Shown here: positions 1 to 6,918 of the stretch, in pieces
Layout of the letters: the number at the start of each line of letters is the position of its first letter
Position numbering within the stretch: the first letter of the stretch is position 1
Position numbers and translations under genes: made by a program
Notes under the pieces: model-generated
What the model was told of the DNA's origin: nothing
Seen by the model: only the letters and a program-made list of their open reading frames with translations
The model's database searches: none
Source: Bacillota bacterium
GTDB lineage: Bacteria > Bacillota > Clostridia > Lachnospirales > Bianqueaceae
Direction of reading: 5' to 3'
DNA length: 12,363 nucleotides
Assembly: GCA_017474705.1 (NCBI GenBank)
Contig: JAFVHC010000088.1
Coordinates: forward strand, 1 to 12,363

Positions 1-86
1 AGATCGAAGGGAACCTGATCGTGAATGTGAAGGAAGCCCGGATCGCGCTCAATAAAGAGATGGCGATGAAGATCTTTGTACAATAA
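1..86 (+). CDS. FeoA-like protein, C-terminal end (5' truncated by window)
   Basis: Only the last 27 codons are inside the window. They read in the frame starting at position 3 and stop at TAA 84-86. The visible tail (an N-L-I-V-N-V strand, then R-I-A-L-N-K-E-M-A and a final K-I-F-V) matches the usual end of the small SH3-like FeoA domain: a beta strand, a short turn with R-x-A-L-x-x-E-x-A, and a last hydrophobic strand. A complete FeoA gene follows 54 bp downstream in the same direction and then FeoB, so a tandem FeoA pair at the head of a feo operon is the simplest reading. A FeoA domain at the end of a larger protein, such as a DtxR/MntR-type regulator, cannot be excluded because the N-terminus is not visible. 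Confidence 0.6.
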   Translation, partial: IEGNLIVNVKEARIALNKEMAMKIFVQ

Positions 87-140
87 GACCGCAGGTCATA
101 AGACAAGGGTCGAAAAGGTAACAGGAAGGGAGAGGAACAC

Positions 141-371
141 ATGAGAACATTGCGGGAAGCCCAAATTGGTGAGACCGTCACTGTGAAGAAACTGCATGGA
201 GAGGGCGCCGTCAAACGCCGCATCATGGACATGGGCATCACCAGACATACCGAGATCTATGTGCGCAAAGTCGCACCGTTGGGCGATCCGGTCGAGATCA
301 CAGTCCGTGGATATGAACTGTCGATCCGCAAGGCCGATGCCGAGATGATCGAGATCGAGGAAGAAGCATAA
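141..371 (+). CDS. feoA: FeoA, small accessory protein of ferrous iron transport
   Basis: This 76-residue cytoplasmic protein has the size and pattern of the FeoA SH3-like domain. An N-terminal L-R-E-A-Q-I-G-E leads to V-K-x-L-x-G-E-G, then R-R-I-M-D-M-G-I (residues 27-34, the strongly conserved R-L-x-D-M-G-I region of the family), then V-A-P-L-G-D-P-V-E-I-x-V-R-G-Y and a final L-S-I-R-K-A-D-A. The start is ATG 141, preceded by a GGGAGAGG ribosome site at about 128-135. FeoA is known to associate with FeoB and to be needed for Fe(II) uptake; its exact biochemical role is not settled. The gene sits 54 bp upstream of feoB in the same orientation with no terminator between them, so cotranscription is inferred. 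No FeoC gene follows feoB, which is usual outside Gammaproteobacteria. Confidence 0.93.
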   Translation: MRTLREAQIGETVTVKKLHGEGAVKRRIMDMGITRHTEIYVRKVAPLGDPVEITVRGYELSIRKADAEMIEIEEEA

Positions 372-412
372 GTTTTATTTTTTGATCTTGAGTTAGATGG
401 AACTAACATAAT

Positions 413-420
413 GGAGGAGA
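413..420 (+). promoter_or_regulatory. Ribosome binding site that fixes the feoB start
   Basis: GGAGGAGA lies five bases before ATG 426. The same bases partly overlap an in-frame ATG at 411, which has no purine-rich site of its own upstream. The position of this site therefore favours 426 over 411 as the translation start of feoB. Confidence 0.8.
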
Positions 421-425
421 AATCA

Positions 426-2711
426 ATGGAAATTCGTATTGCCCTTGCCGGCAACCCGAACAGCGGCAAAACTACATTGTTCAATGCCCTGACGGGTTCT
501 ACACAGTTCGTGGGCAACTGGCCGGGCGTCACGGTCGAGAAAAAAGAAGGCAGCCTGAAGAAGCATGATGGCGTCAAGATCATGGACCTGCCGGGCATCT
601 ACTCTTTGTCACCGTATACCCTGGAAGAAGTCGTAGCACGTAATTACCTGATCGATGAACGGCCGGATGCTATCCTGAACATCGTCGATGGCACCAACCT
701 GGAGCGTAACCTGTACCTGACCACGCAGCTGACGGAGCTGGGTATCCCCGTCGTCGTGGCCGTCAACATGATGGACGTCGTCCAGAAGAATGGTGATAAG
801 ATCAACCTGCAGGAGCTGGGCCGTGAACTGGGCTGCAAGGTCGTTCCGATCTCCGCTCTGAAGGGCACGGGCGTCATGGAAGCGGCGGAAGAGGCCATCA
901 AAGCTGCAAAGAGCACCAAGACGGTGCCGATGCATACCTTCAGCGGTCCTGTGGAGCATGCAATCGCTCATATCGAGGAAGCGGTCGTCCACAATATGCC
1001 GGAAGAGCAGCAGCGCTGGTACGCCATCAAGGTCTTCGAGCGGGATGAAAAGGTCCTGGAAAAGCTGAACATCCCGGCACAGACCAAAGCCCATATCGAA
1101 AATGACATCCAGGCGGCTGAGAAAGAACTGGATGATGATGCCGAATCCATCATCACCAATGAGCGTTACGTATACATCAGCAGCATCATCAAGGGCAGCT
1201 ACAAAAAAGCGAATGCTGCCAAAATGACCACCTCCGACAAGATCGATAAGATCGTCACCAACCGTTGGCTGGCGCTCCCGATCTTTGCTGTCGTCATGTT
1301 CCTGGTCTATGCGCTTGCCATGGGTAAGTCCATTGCGGACGGCGGTATCGCGATCGGTACCTTCCTGACCGACTGGACCAACGATGTCTTTGGTGAAGCA
1401 TGGCTGATCGAAGGTTCTCGTTCCCTGCTGGAAGGCTGGGGCGTTGCTCCCTGGCTCGTCGGCCTGATCTCCGATGGTGTGATCGCCGGTGTCGGCGCGG
1501 TACTTGGCTTCGTTCCGCAGATGCTGGTCCTGTTCCTGATGCTGGCCATCCTGGAGGACTGCGGTTACATGGCGCGTATCGCTTTCATCATGGACCGTAT
1601 CTTCCGCCGTTTCGGCCTGTCCGGTAAATCCTTCATCCCGATGCTGGTCGGTACCGGCTGCGGTATCCCCGGCGTCATGGCTTCCCGTACCATCGAAAAT
1701 GAACGCGACCGCCGCATGACCATCATGACCACCTGCTTCATGCCCTGCGGCGCGAAAATGCCGATCATCGGCCTGATCGCCGGTGCTCTGTTCGGCGGTT
1801 CTTCCTGGGTCGCCACCTCCGCCTATTTCATCGGCGTGGCCGCCATCGTCATCTCCGGTATCATGCTGAAGAAGACGAAACTGTTTGCCGGCGATCCGGC
1901 TCCCTTCGTCATGGAGCTGCCGGCCTATCACGCACCGACGCTCGTCAACGTCCTGCGTGCCATGTGGGAGCGCGGTTGGTCCTTCATCAAGAAGGCCGGC
2001 ACCATCATCGTGCTGTCCACCATCGTCCTTTGGTTCCTGCAGGGCTTCGGTACCGTCAACGGCCGCTTCGGCATGGTCGATGCGCTGTATGAAGACGAAA
2101 GCCTTGTAGACGATGCTTATATCGAAAAAGTCGCGGACCGCATGGGCATCGAGACCGACGAGGTCAACCCGTCCGATGATTCCATCCTGGCTCGTATCGC
2201 GCAGCCTGTCTCCGTCATCTTCAAGCCCCAGGGCTTCGGTTCCTGGAAACCCACGGTCGCGACCGTCACCGGTCTGATCGCTAAGGAAAACGTCGTCGGC
2301 ACCTTCGGTGTCCTGTATAACTATGATGACCAGGACGGCGAAGCAGAACTGGAAGAGAATGGTGACCAGATCTGGACCAACGTGGCGGATGACTTCAACC
2401 GCAATTCCGACGGCCACGGCAAGCTGGCGGCCTTCGCTTTCATGCTGTTCAACCTGCTCTGCGCCCCTTGCTTCGCGGCTATGGGTGCGATCAAGCGTGA
2501 GATGAACAATGGCAAATGGACGGCCTTCGCCATCGGCTACATGTGCGTCTTCGCTTATGTCATTTCCCTGATCGTGTATCAGATCGGCAAGGTCTTCGTT
2601 GGCGGTGTGAACGTGTTTGGACTGATCGTAGCCCTCGTCCTGCTGGCGATCCTCCTCTGGCAGCTGTTCAAACCGTATAAGGAAAGCACAAAGCTGACCC
2701 AGAAGATCTGA
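426..2711 (+). CDS. feoB: FeoB, GTP-dependent ferrous iron transporter
   Basis: FeoB is the inner-membrane Fe(II) permease with a cytosolic G domain. Starting at ATG 426 gives 761 residues, normal for the family. The G domain is intact: G1 at residues 9-17 (G-N-P-N-S-G-K-T-T), the G2 threonine at T36 in N-W-P-G-V-T-V, G3 D-L-P-G at 54-57, G4 N-M-M-D at 114-117 and G5 S-A-L-K-G at about 143-147. A helical guanine-dissociation-inhibitor-like segment runs to about residue 270. The membrane part carries the two gate regions, with F-I-P-M-L-V-G-T-G-C-G-I-P-G near residue 405, C-F-M-P-C-G-A-K near 437, A-K-E-N-V-V-G-T near 619 and C-A-P-C-F-A-A-M near 679. The conserved cysteines are in the motifs linked to metal passage. 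It follows feoA and ends at a strong terminator. An in-frame ATG at 411 would add five residues but lacks a ribosome site. Confidence 0.97.
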   Translation: MEIRIALAGNPNSGKTTLFNALTGSTQFVGNWPGVTVEKKEGSLKKHDGVKIMDLPGIYSLSPYTLEEVVARNYLIDERPDAILNIVDGTNLERNLYLTTQLTELGIPVVVAVNMMDVVQKNGDKINLQELGRELGCKVVPISALKGTGVMEAAEEAIKAAKSTKTVPMHTFSGPVEHAIAHIEEAVVHNMPEEQQRWYAIKVFERDEKVLEKLNIPAQTKAHIENDIQAAEKELDDDAESIITNERYVYISSIIKGSYKKANAAKMTTSDKIDKIVTNRWLALPIFAVVMFLVYALAMGKSIADGGIAIGTFLTDWTNDVFGEAWLIEGSRSLLEGWGVAPWLVGLISDGVIAGVGAVLGFVPQMLVLFLMLAILEDCGYMARIAFIMDRIFRRFGLSGKSFIPMLVGTGCGIPGVMASRTIENERDRRMTIMTTCFMPCGAKMPIIGLIAGALFGGSSWVATSAYFIGVAAIVISGIMLKKTKLFAGDPAPFVMELPAYHAPTLVNVLRAMWERGWSFIKKAGTIIVLSTIVLWFLQGFGTVNGRFGMVDALYEDESLVDDAYIEKVADRMGIETDEVNPSDDSILARIAQPVSVIFKPQGFGSWKPTVATVTGLIAKENVVGTFGVLYNYDDQDGEAELEENGDQIWTNVADDFNRNSDGHGKLAAFAFMLFNLLCAPCFAAMGAIKREMNNGKWTAFAIGYMCVFAYVISLIVYQIGKVFVGGVNVFGLIVALVLLAILLWQLFKPYKESTKLTQKI

Positions 2712-2734
2712 GGATGATCTGAACAAATTCGATC

Positions 2735-2765
2735 AAAGGACCCGCAAGTACTACGGGTCCTTTTT
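2735..2765 (+). terminator. Rho-independent terminator of the feo operon
   Basis: A perfect 10-bp stem (AAAGGACCCG pairing with CGGGTCCTTT) encloses a 9-base loop and runs into a T tract ending at 2765. It begins 24 bases after the feoB stop, so the iron operon ends here. Confidence 0.93.
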
Positions 2766-2790
2766 GTATGGAGAAGCCATCAGATAAGTA

Positions 2791-2819
2791 TTGAATAAAC
2801 TAAAAAAAGCCGTTACAAT
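2791..2819 (+). promoter_or_regulatory. Sigma-A-type promoter of the flavoprotein gene
   Basis: TTGAAT (2791-2796) and TACAAT (2814-2819) are separated by exactly 17 bp. They lie just after the feo terminator and 33 bp before the flavoprotein start codon. The gene therefore seems to be transcribed separately from the iron operon. No clear operator is seen around the boxes. Confidence 0.8.
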
Positions 2820-2851
2820 AAAAGTACAGTTTGATCAAGGAGATGATTCCA

Positions 2852-3478
2852 ATGGCAAAAGTACTTTTATTGAACGGCAGTCCGCGGGCAAATGGCTGCA
2901 CCGCGGCGGCTTTAGCAGAAATGATCCGCGTGTTTGAAGCAGAAGGTGTGGAGACCGAACTGATCCAGGTGGGCAATAAGGATATCCGCGGCTGCATCGC
3001 GTGCGGGTCCTGTGGAAAGACCGGAAAGTGTGTCTTCAATGACCTTGTCAACGAGGTGGCGTCGAAGTTCGAGGCGGCGGACGGTCTGGTCATCGGCAGC
3101 CCGGTCTACTATAGCTCTCCAAATGGGACGATCCTTGCTTTTCTGGACCGTCTGTTCTACAGCACTTCTTTTTCGAAGCACATGAAGGTCGGTGCGGCGG
3201 TGGTCAGCTGCCGGCGCGGTGGAAACACGGCTTCCTTCGATGTGTTGAACAAGTATTTCACCATCAGCAGCATGCCGGTCGCATCCTCCACGTACTGGAA
3301 CCAGGTGCACGGGTTTGCGGCGGAAGACGTGGCGAAAGATAAAGAAGGCCTGCAGACCATGCGCAATCTGGCGCGCAACATGGCCTTCATGATCAAGGCG
3401 ATCGCGGATGCGAAGGAGAAGTATGGATATCCGGAGCTGGAGCATGATTCTTTCACCAGCTTCCCGGACGGTAAGTAA
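2852..3478 (+). CDS. NAD(P)H-dependent FMN reductase / iron-sulfur flavoprotein-like protein
   Basis: This is a 208-residue flavodoxin-fold protein. The N-terminal strand and loop L-L-N-G-S-P-R-A-N-G (residues 6-15) form the FMN phosphate-binding site, and G-S-P-V-Y-Y about 30 residues after the cysteine motif matches the second flavin-contact loop. Residues C48, C51, C54 and C60 form C-x2-C-x2-C-x5-C, the compact motif that carries a [4Fe-4S] cluster in archaeal iron-sulfur flavoprotein. Many bacterial relatives keep only part of it, so cluster binding is likely but not proven. Such proteins transfer electrons between ferredoxin- or NAD(P)H-type donors and an acceptor; the partner here is unknown. 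ATG 2852 is chosen because AAGGAG (2837-2842) lies nine bases ahead; an in-frame TTG at 2831 would place the ribosome site inside the gene. It has its own promoter and terminator. Confidence 0.88.
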   Translation: MAKVLLLNGSPRANGCTAAALAEMIRVFEAEGVETELIQVGNKDIRGCIACGSCGKTGKCVFNDLVNEVASKFEAADGLVIGSPVYYSSPNGTILAFLDRLFYSTSFSKHMKVGAAVVSCRRGGNTASFDVLNKYFTISSMPVASSTYWNQVHGFAAEDVAKDKEGLQTMRNLARNMAFMIKAIADAKEKYGYPELEHDSFTSFPDGK

Positions 3479-3480
3479 GT

Positions 3481-4905
3481 TTATATATGCAGTACGCTGG
3501 TCAGTGGACGTCCGCTGACCAGTTTTTCATTTTGGACGAAACCTTCTTCACGATCTTTCAGTTCCCGGATCAGAAGGCGGCGCAGCTCTTCGACGCGGGC
3601 GGGAGCCTCTTCCGCGGCATCGTGCAGTTCCTTGGGATCCTTCTGGAGGTCGAAGTATTGTTCCCTTCCGGTCTGGGAGAACCAGATATATTTGTCGGTC
3701 GCTGTGATGATCGCATGGTGCGAAAGAGCGCCGTATACGTGTTCTTCATGCAGGTATGCAGGGCCTGTTTCATGCAGCAGACCTGTACCGTCGACAGTGT
3801 CCGGGATGGGAGCGCCGGCGGCTTCCAGCAGTGTGGGCATGATATCCTTAAGCTCAACCAGACGGTCGGAGACAGTACCGGCCCTGCCCTGCAGATAGTC
3901 AGCGGGACCGCTCAGGATCATGGGCACGCGGGCACTGCCTTCATACGGCAGGGACTTGCGACAGAAATTATGGTCGCCCAGCATCTCTCCATGGTCGGAG
4001 GCGAAGAGGATGACGGTATCGTTCAATAATTGCTGCTCGACCAAAGCCATGTACAGGCGGCCGATCTCGTAGTCCATGTGGGTGATGCACGCGTAGTACC
4101 CGGCCATGGCCTGCCGCAGCAGATCCGGATCAGCCGGCGCGGTGGAAGAAATGGTCACGCGGCCTTCGGTCAGGTAGGATACGGTATCCGCCCAGTCGCC
4201 CACGGGCGGCAGGGTCAGATCCTTTCCTTGATACATGTCCAAAAAGGCCTGCGGCGGATCGTACGGGGCATGGGGCCGCACATAAGAAACCGTCAGGAAG
4301 AAGGGCTTGTCGCGGTCACGGCGGCGCAGAAAGTCCAGACTTTCATCCGTGACCCAGTGGGTCGGATGCAGACGCTCTTCATATGGCCAAGGACGGGTCA
4401 GCCAGGAATTGCAGTCGATGCCGGTGTCGGTGATGTCCGCATCCACACCCAGTTCTTTGCGCAGAAAATGGAGGTAGTCATCCGCGTCCCGCTGCTGCTC
4501 ATAGGCTGGCGTATCCGGGCGGCGGTAATAGTGCAGATATCCGTCATGCAAGGTGATATGCTGATAGCCAAGACTGTTGCGCAGAGGATGGACGTGCATC
4601 TTGCCGACGCATTCCGTCTGATATCCGGCAGCGGTCAATGCTCCGGCCATGGTGTGTGGATATTTCCATCGGATGCCGTCTTGATAGCCGACGCGGCCGT
4701 GGTGTTCCTGTGCCATGCCCGTGTGGATCGCAGCGCGGGCGGGGATGCAGGTCGGTGTCGCACTGTATGCATGGTCGTAACGGATCCCAGTCGCTGCCAG
4801 ATTGTCCAGCCAAGGCGTTTTTACGTCCGGATGACCGGCGATGCCTAAGCAGTCGCCGCGCATTTCATCGCAGAGGATCAAGAGGATATTGGGTCGGTGC
4901 GTCAT
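3481..4905 (-). CDS. Type I (formylglycine-dependent) sulfatase, cytoplasmic
   Basis: The 474-residue protein belongs to the alkaline phosphatase/sulfatase superfamily. It starts with a strand and metal ligand N-I-L-L-I-L-C-D-E (D13), then carries the maturation signature C-I-P-A-R at residues 53-57. Here C53 would be converted to formylglycine, so the cell needs a maturase; in an anaerobe that would be a radical-SAM anSME, not seen here. G-K-M-H (K102, H104), D304-H305-G and G-D-H-N (D311, H312) followed by K317 are further active-site and metal-binding elements. No signal peptide or lipobox is present, so it should act on an imported substrate. Length is typical of family members that cleave small sulfate esters; the substrate is unknown and a phosphonate monoester hydrolase activity is possible. 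The start at 4905 is supported by AGGAGG nine bases upstream (complement of 4915-4920); a longer reading frame to 5037 would cross its own promoter. Confidence 0.9.
   Translation of the reverse strand: MTHRPNILLILCDEMRGDCLGIAGHPDVKTPWLDNLAATGIRYDHAYSATPTCIPARAAIHTGMAQEHHGRVGYQDGIRWKYPHTMAGALTAAGYQTECVGKMHVHPLRNSLGYQHITLHDGYLHYYRRPDTPAYEQQRDADDYLHFLRKELGVDADITDTGIDCNSWLTRPWPYEERLHPTHWVTDESLDFLRRRDRDKPFFLTVSYVRPHAPYDPPQAFLDMYQGKDLTLPPVGDWADTVSYLTEGRVTISSTAPADPDLLRQAMAGYYACITHMDYEIGRLYMALVEQQLLNDTVILFASDHGEMLGDHNFCRKSLPYEGSARVPMILSGPADYLQGRAGTVSDRLVELKDIMPTLLEAAGAPIPDTVDGTGLLHETGPAYLHEEHVYGALSHHAIITATDKYIWFSQTGREQYFDLQKDPKELHDAAEEAPARVEELRRLLIRELKDREEGFVQNEKLVSGRPLTSVLHI
3497..3527 (+). terminator. 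Rho-independent terminator inside the 3' end of the convergent sulfatase gene
   Basis: CTGGTCAG (3497-3504) pairs with CTGACCAG (3515-3522). The stem can extend inward through TGGA/TCCG, and TTTTT follows at 3523-3527. On the plus strand it terminates the flavoprotein transcript 18 bases after its stop. The same bases encode the last codons of the sulfatase on the other strand, because the two stop codons are only two bases apart. The hairpin has no T tract on the minus strand, so it is not an obvious terminator for the sulfatase. Confidence 0.85.
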
Positions 4906-4929
4906 GATCGAAAGCCTCCTTTTGCGGCC

Positions 4930-4958
4930 ATTGTAGCACAGGCGGCAGGAAAGCGCAA
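4930..4958 (-). promoter_or_regulatory. Promoter of the sulfatase gene
   Basis: On the minus strand TTGCGC (4953-4958) and TACAAT (4930-4935) are 17 bp apart, with a TG dinucleotide one base before the -10 box. This extended -10 may compensate for the weak -35. The start codon is at 4905. It is back to back with the plus-strand promoter at 4975-5003. Confidence 0.72.
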
Positions 4959-4974
4959 TCCGCCGAAAAAACGC

Positions 4975-5003
4975 TTGCATCCATAGGGAAGAGACGGTAC
5001 AAT
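4975..5003 (+). promoter_or_regulatory. Promoter of the hydrolase - DUF5662 - SDR run
   Basis: TTGCAT (4975-4980), a 17-bp spacer and TACAAT (4998-5003) lie 28 bp before the start codon at 5031. An AAAGGAGGTG ribosome site at 5017-5026 follows. The -35 boxes of this and the divergent sulfatase promoter are only 16 bp apart, so a single regulator could control both. Confidence 0.78.
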
Positions 5004-5030
5004 TTGAGATAGAATAAAGGAGGTGCGTGT

Positions 5031-6305
5031 ATGTCAATTTACTATCAAAACATCGACGTGACAGATTTCGGCCCGTATGTGACCAAAGTCGTGCTGGCCA
5101 TGCCTCGTAAAGTCAGCCAGGAGGAGATCTGTCCGGAACAGTTCAGCGTGTTCGTAGACATCGTGGACAAGATGGGCCGACCGGTCCTGCTGCCGCTGGA
5201 TTTCATGCACAGAGATCAGCTGCTGCCCAGCCGCGGGTATCGTCCCGTCAGCCAGGCCTATCCCAGCGATCTTGAGGGAAATAAAGCGCCTGAGGGGGAC
5301 TATGTCGCCCTGGAGATGCCTTACGGACCGATCTATAAATGCTCTTCCGCCATCGCTTCTGACGTGACGAGCATGAACGGTTTCAATAAGTATGTCGTCT
5401 GCAATTACACCATCACCCAGATCGGCGAGATCGGTACAGGTGATGATCTGCTGAAAGGACTGGTCTTCGATCAGCTGGCGGGCATCCGCAACCCGAAACG
5501 GGAGCGTTTCCACCATGCAGTATCCTCGTACAAGAAACAGCCGCTGGGCTATGGATATTTCGTGCCGAAGATGCAGGAGGGCAAACGTCCGCTGATCGTC
5601 TGGCTGCACGGTGCCGGCGAAGGCGGTGACGATATCGCGATCGCCTATTCCGGCAACAAGGTCACCGAACTGACAGAGGATTGGGTCCAGAAGAAATTCG
5701 GCGGTGCCTTCGTGCTGGCCCCGCAGTGCCCGACCATGTGGATGGATGATGGAAGCCATCAGTACGGCAATTCCGGTAAATCCATGTACACCAAAGCCCT
5801 GAAAGCCGTGATCGACGAGTTCATCGCACAGTACGCCGGCGCGATCGATACGGACCGCATCTTCATCGGCGGGGATTCCAACGGCGGTTTCATGACCATG
5901 CGCATGCTGATGAGCTATCCCGGTTTCTTCAAGGCGGCCTTCCCCATTTGTGAAGCCATGATCGATACGGCCATCAAGAAGAAGGACATCGAGAACCTGA
6001 AGGACGTGGGCATCTGGTTCACCCATGCGAAGAACGATCCGGTGGTCGTGCCGAAGAACTATGTCGTCCCGACCTATGAGCGCCTGATCGCGGCCGGTGC
6101 GAAGAACGTCCATTTCACCTTCTGGAACAAGATCGTCGACCTGCATGACCGGTTCAAGGATGAAAACGGCAAGCCGTTCGAGTATTTCGGACATTTCGCC
6201 TGGATCCCCATGCTCAATGATGACTGCAAAGTGGACTATGACGGCAAGCCGGTCATTCTGAACGGCAAGAAGGTCACGCTGCTGGATTGGCTGGCGCAGC
6301 AGTAA
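5031..6305 (+). CDS. Alpha/beta-hydrolase (prolyl-oligopeptidase / polyhydroxybutyrate-depolymerase-like esterase) with N-terminal beta domain
   Basis: The 424-residue protein has two parts. Residues 1 to about 165 look like an all-beta, Ig-like leading domain with D-F-G-P-Y-V-T-K-V and many alternating hydrophobic residues. A catalytic alpha/beta-hydrolase domain follows. The oxyanion-hole strand is W191-L-H-G-A-G-E, the nucleophile elbow is G-D-S-N-G at 281-285 with S283, the acid is probably D336 in N-D-P-V-V, and H388 in G-H-F-A-W is the likely histidine. This plan resembles bacterial esterases with an Ig-like N-terminal domain and the predicted-peptidase/LpqC group. No signal peptide is seen, unlike many secreted relatives, so an intracellular ester or amide substrate is inferred. 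It starts at ATG 5031 after an excellent ribosome site and is divergent from the sulfatase, which suggests a shared pathway. Confidence 0.8.
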   Translation: MSIYYQNIDVTDFGPYVTKVVLAMPRKVSQEEICPEQFSVFVDIVDKMGRPVLLPLDFMHRDQLLPSRGYRPVSQAYPSDLEGNKAPEGDYVALEMPYGPIYKCSSAIASDVTSMNGFNKYVVCNYTITQIGEIGTGDDLLKGLVFDQLAGIRNPKRERFHHAVSSYKKQPLGYGYFVPKMQEGKRPLIVWLHGAGEGGDDIAIAYSGNKVTELTEDWVQKKFGGAFVLAPQCPTMWMDDGSHQYGNSGKSMYTKALKAVIDEFIAQYAGAIDTDRIFIGGDSNGGFMTMRMLMSYPGFFKAAFPICEAMIDTAIKKKDIENLKDVGIWFTHAKNDPVVVPKNYVVPTYERLIAAGAKNVHFTFWNKIVDLHDRFKDENGKPFEYFGHFAWIPMLNDDCKVDYDGKPVILNGKKVTLLDWLAQQ

Positions 6306-6311
6306 AATATC

Positions 6312-6875
6312 ATGTGGCATCCGATCAAACATTTCAGGACCATCACAGAACACCGCAACATGGTGATGCGGTACTGCTTCAAAGTGGGGCTGTATCGCCA
6401 AGGGTTGCTGCACGATCTGAGCAAGTATGGCCCGACGGAGTTCTGGCGCGGGGCGAAGTTCTATCAGGGGGACCGCAGCCCGAACGATGAGGAACGCCGG
6501 CAGACCGGCATCACCCTGGCGTGGATCCATCACAACGGCCGCAATAAGCACCATCTGGAATACTGGACGGATTACCGCCTGCAGCCGGATGGGTCGGTGC
6601 GGTATGAGGGCTGCCCCATGCCCATACGGTACATCGCGGAGAGCTTCTGCGACCGCATCGCGGCCAGCCGCATCTATTTGAAAGACCAGTATACGGACGA
6701 TGCGCCTTACAAGTATTTTACGCGTTCCAAGAAGCGCGTTTTGATGCATCCGGATTCCATGCGGGAACTGGAGCGGATGCTGGAAGTGCTGAAAGATGAA
6801 GGGGAAGAGGCGGCGCTCGCCTACGTGAGAAAACGAATCAAACAAGGAGGACATGCACCTTCGCTGTACTACTGA
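6312..6875 (+). CDS. DUF5662 family protein
   Basis: The 187-residue protein begins with H-P-I-K-H-F-R-T-I-T-E-H-R-N and continues with L-Y-R-Q-G-L-L-H-D-L-S-K-Y (HDLSKY near residue 34) and W-I-H-H-N-G-R-N-K-H-H near residues 71-81. These histidine/aspartate clusters are the hallmark of the DUF5662 family and resemble a metal-binding HD-like helical enzyme, but no activity is established that I can name. The start is six bases after the hydrolase stop and has no clear ribosome site, so translation is probably coupled to the upstream gene. The last codons overlap a strong AAGGAGG sequence at 6844-6850 that is not suitably placed for the next gene. Membership of the cluster is supported by spacing; the role is unknown. 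Confidence 0.82.
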   Translation: MWHPIKHFRTITEHRNMVMRYCFKVGLYRQGLLHDLSKYGPTEFWRGAKFYQGDRSPNDEERRQTGITLAWIHHNGRNKHHLEYWTDYRLQPDGSVRYEGCPMPIRYIAESFCDRIAASRIYLKDQYTDDAPYKYFTRSKKRVLMHPDSMRELERMLEVLKDEGEEAALAYVRKRIKQGGHAPSLYY

Positions 6876-6918
6876 AAAGTAATGCTTGAAGTGCATAAGA
6901 AATAGAAAGGGGAATTCT

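Noticed and set aside
372..410. Small hairpin GTTAG/CTAAC between feoA and feoB
   Set aside because: A 5-bp stem without a T tract or known regulatory match is too weak to call.
609..2726. Long open frame (705 codons) antisense to feoB
   Set aside because: The frame is a shadow of feoB codon bias: the product is rich in D, H, R, Q and G with no domain pattern, and feoB itself is unmistakable.
4030..4848. Open plus-strand frame (272 codons) opposite the sulfatase
   Set aside because: It is antisense to a sulfatase with clear catalytic motifs and has no recognisable domain.
6853..6882. Nine-codon mini-frame after AAGGAGG at the end of the DUF5662 gene
   Set aside because: The ribosome-like site is only two bases before ATG, too close, and both lie inside the coding end of DUF5662.
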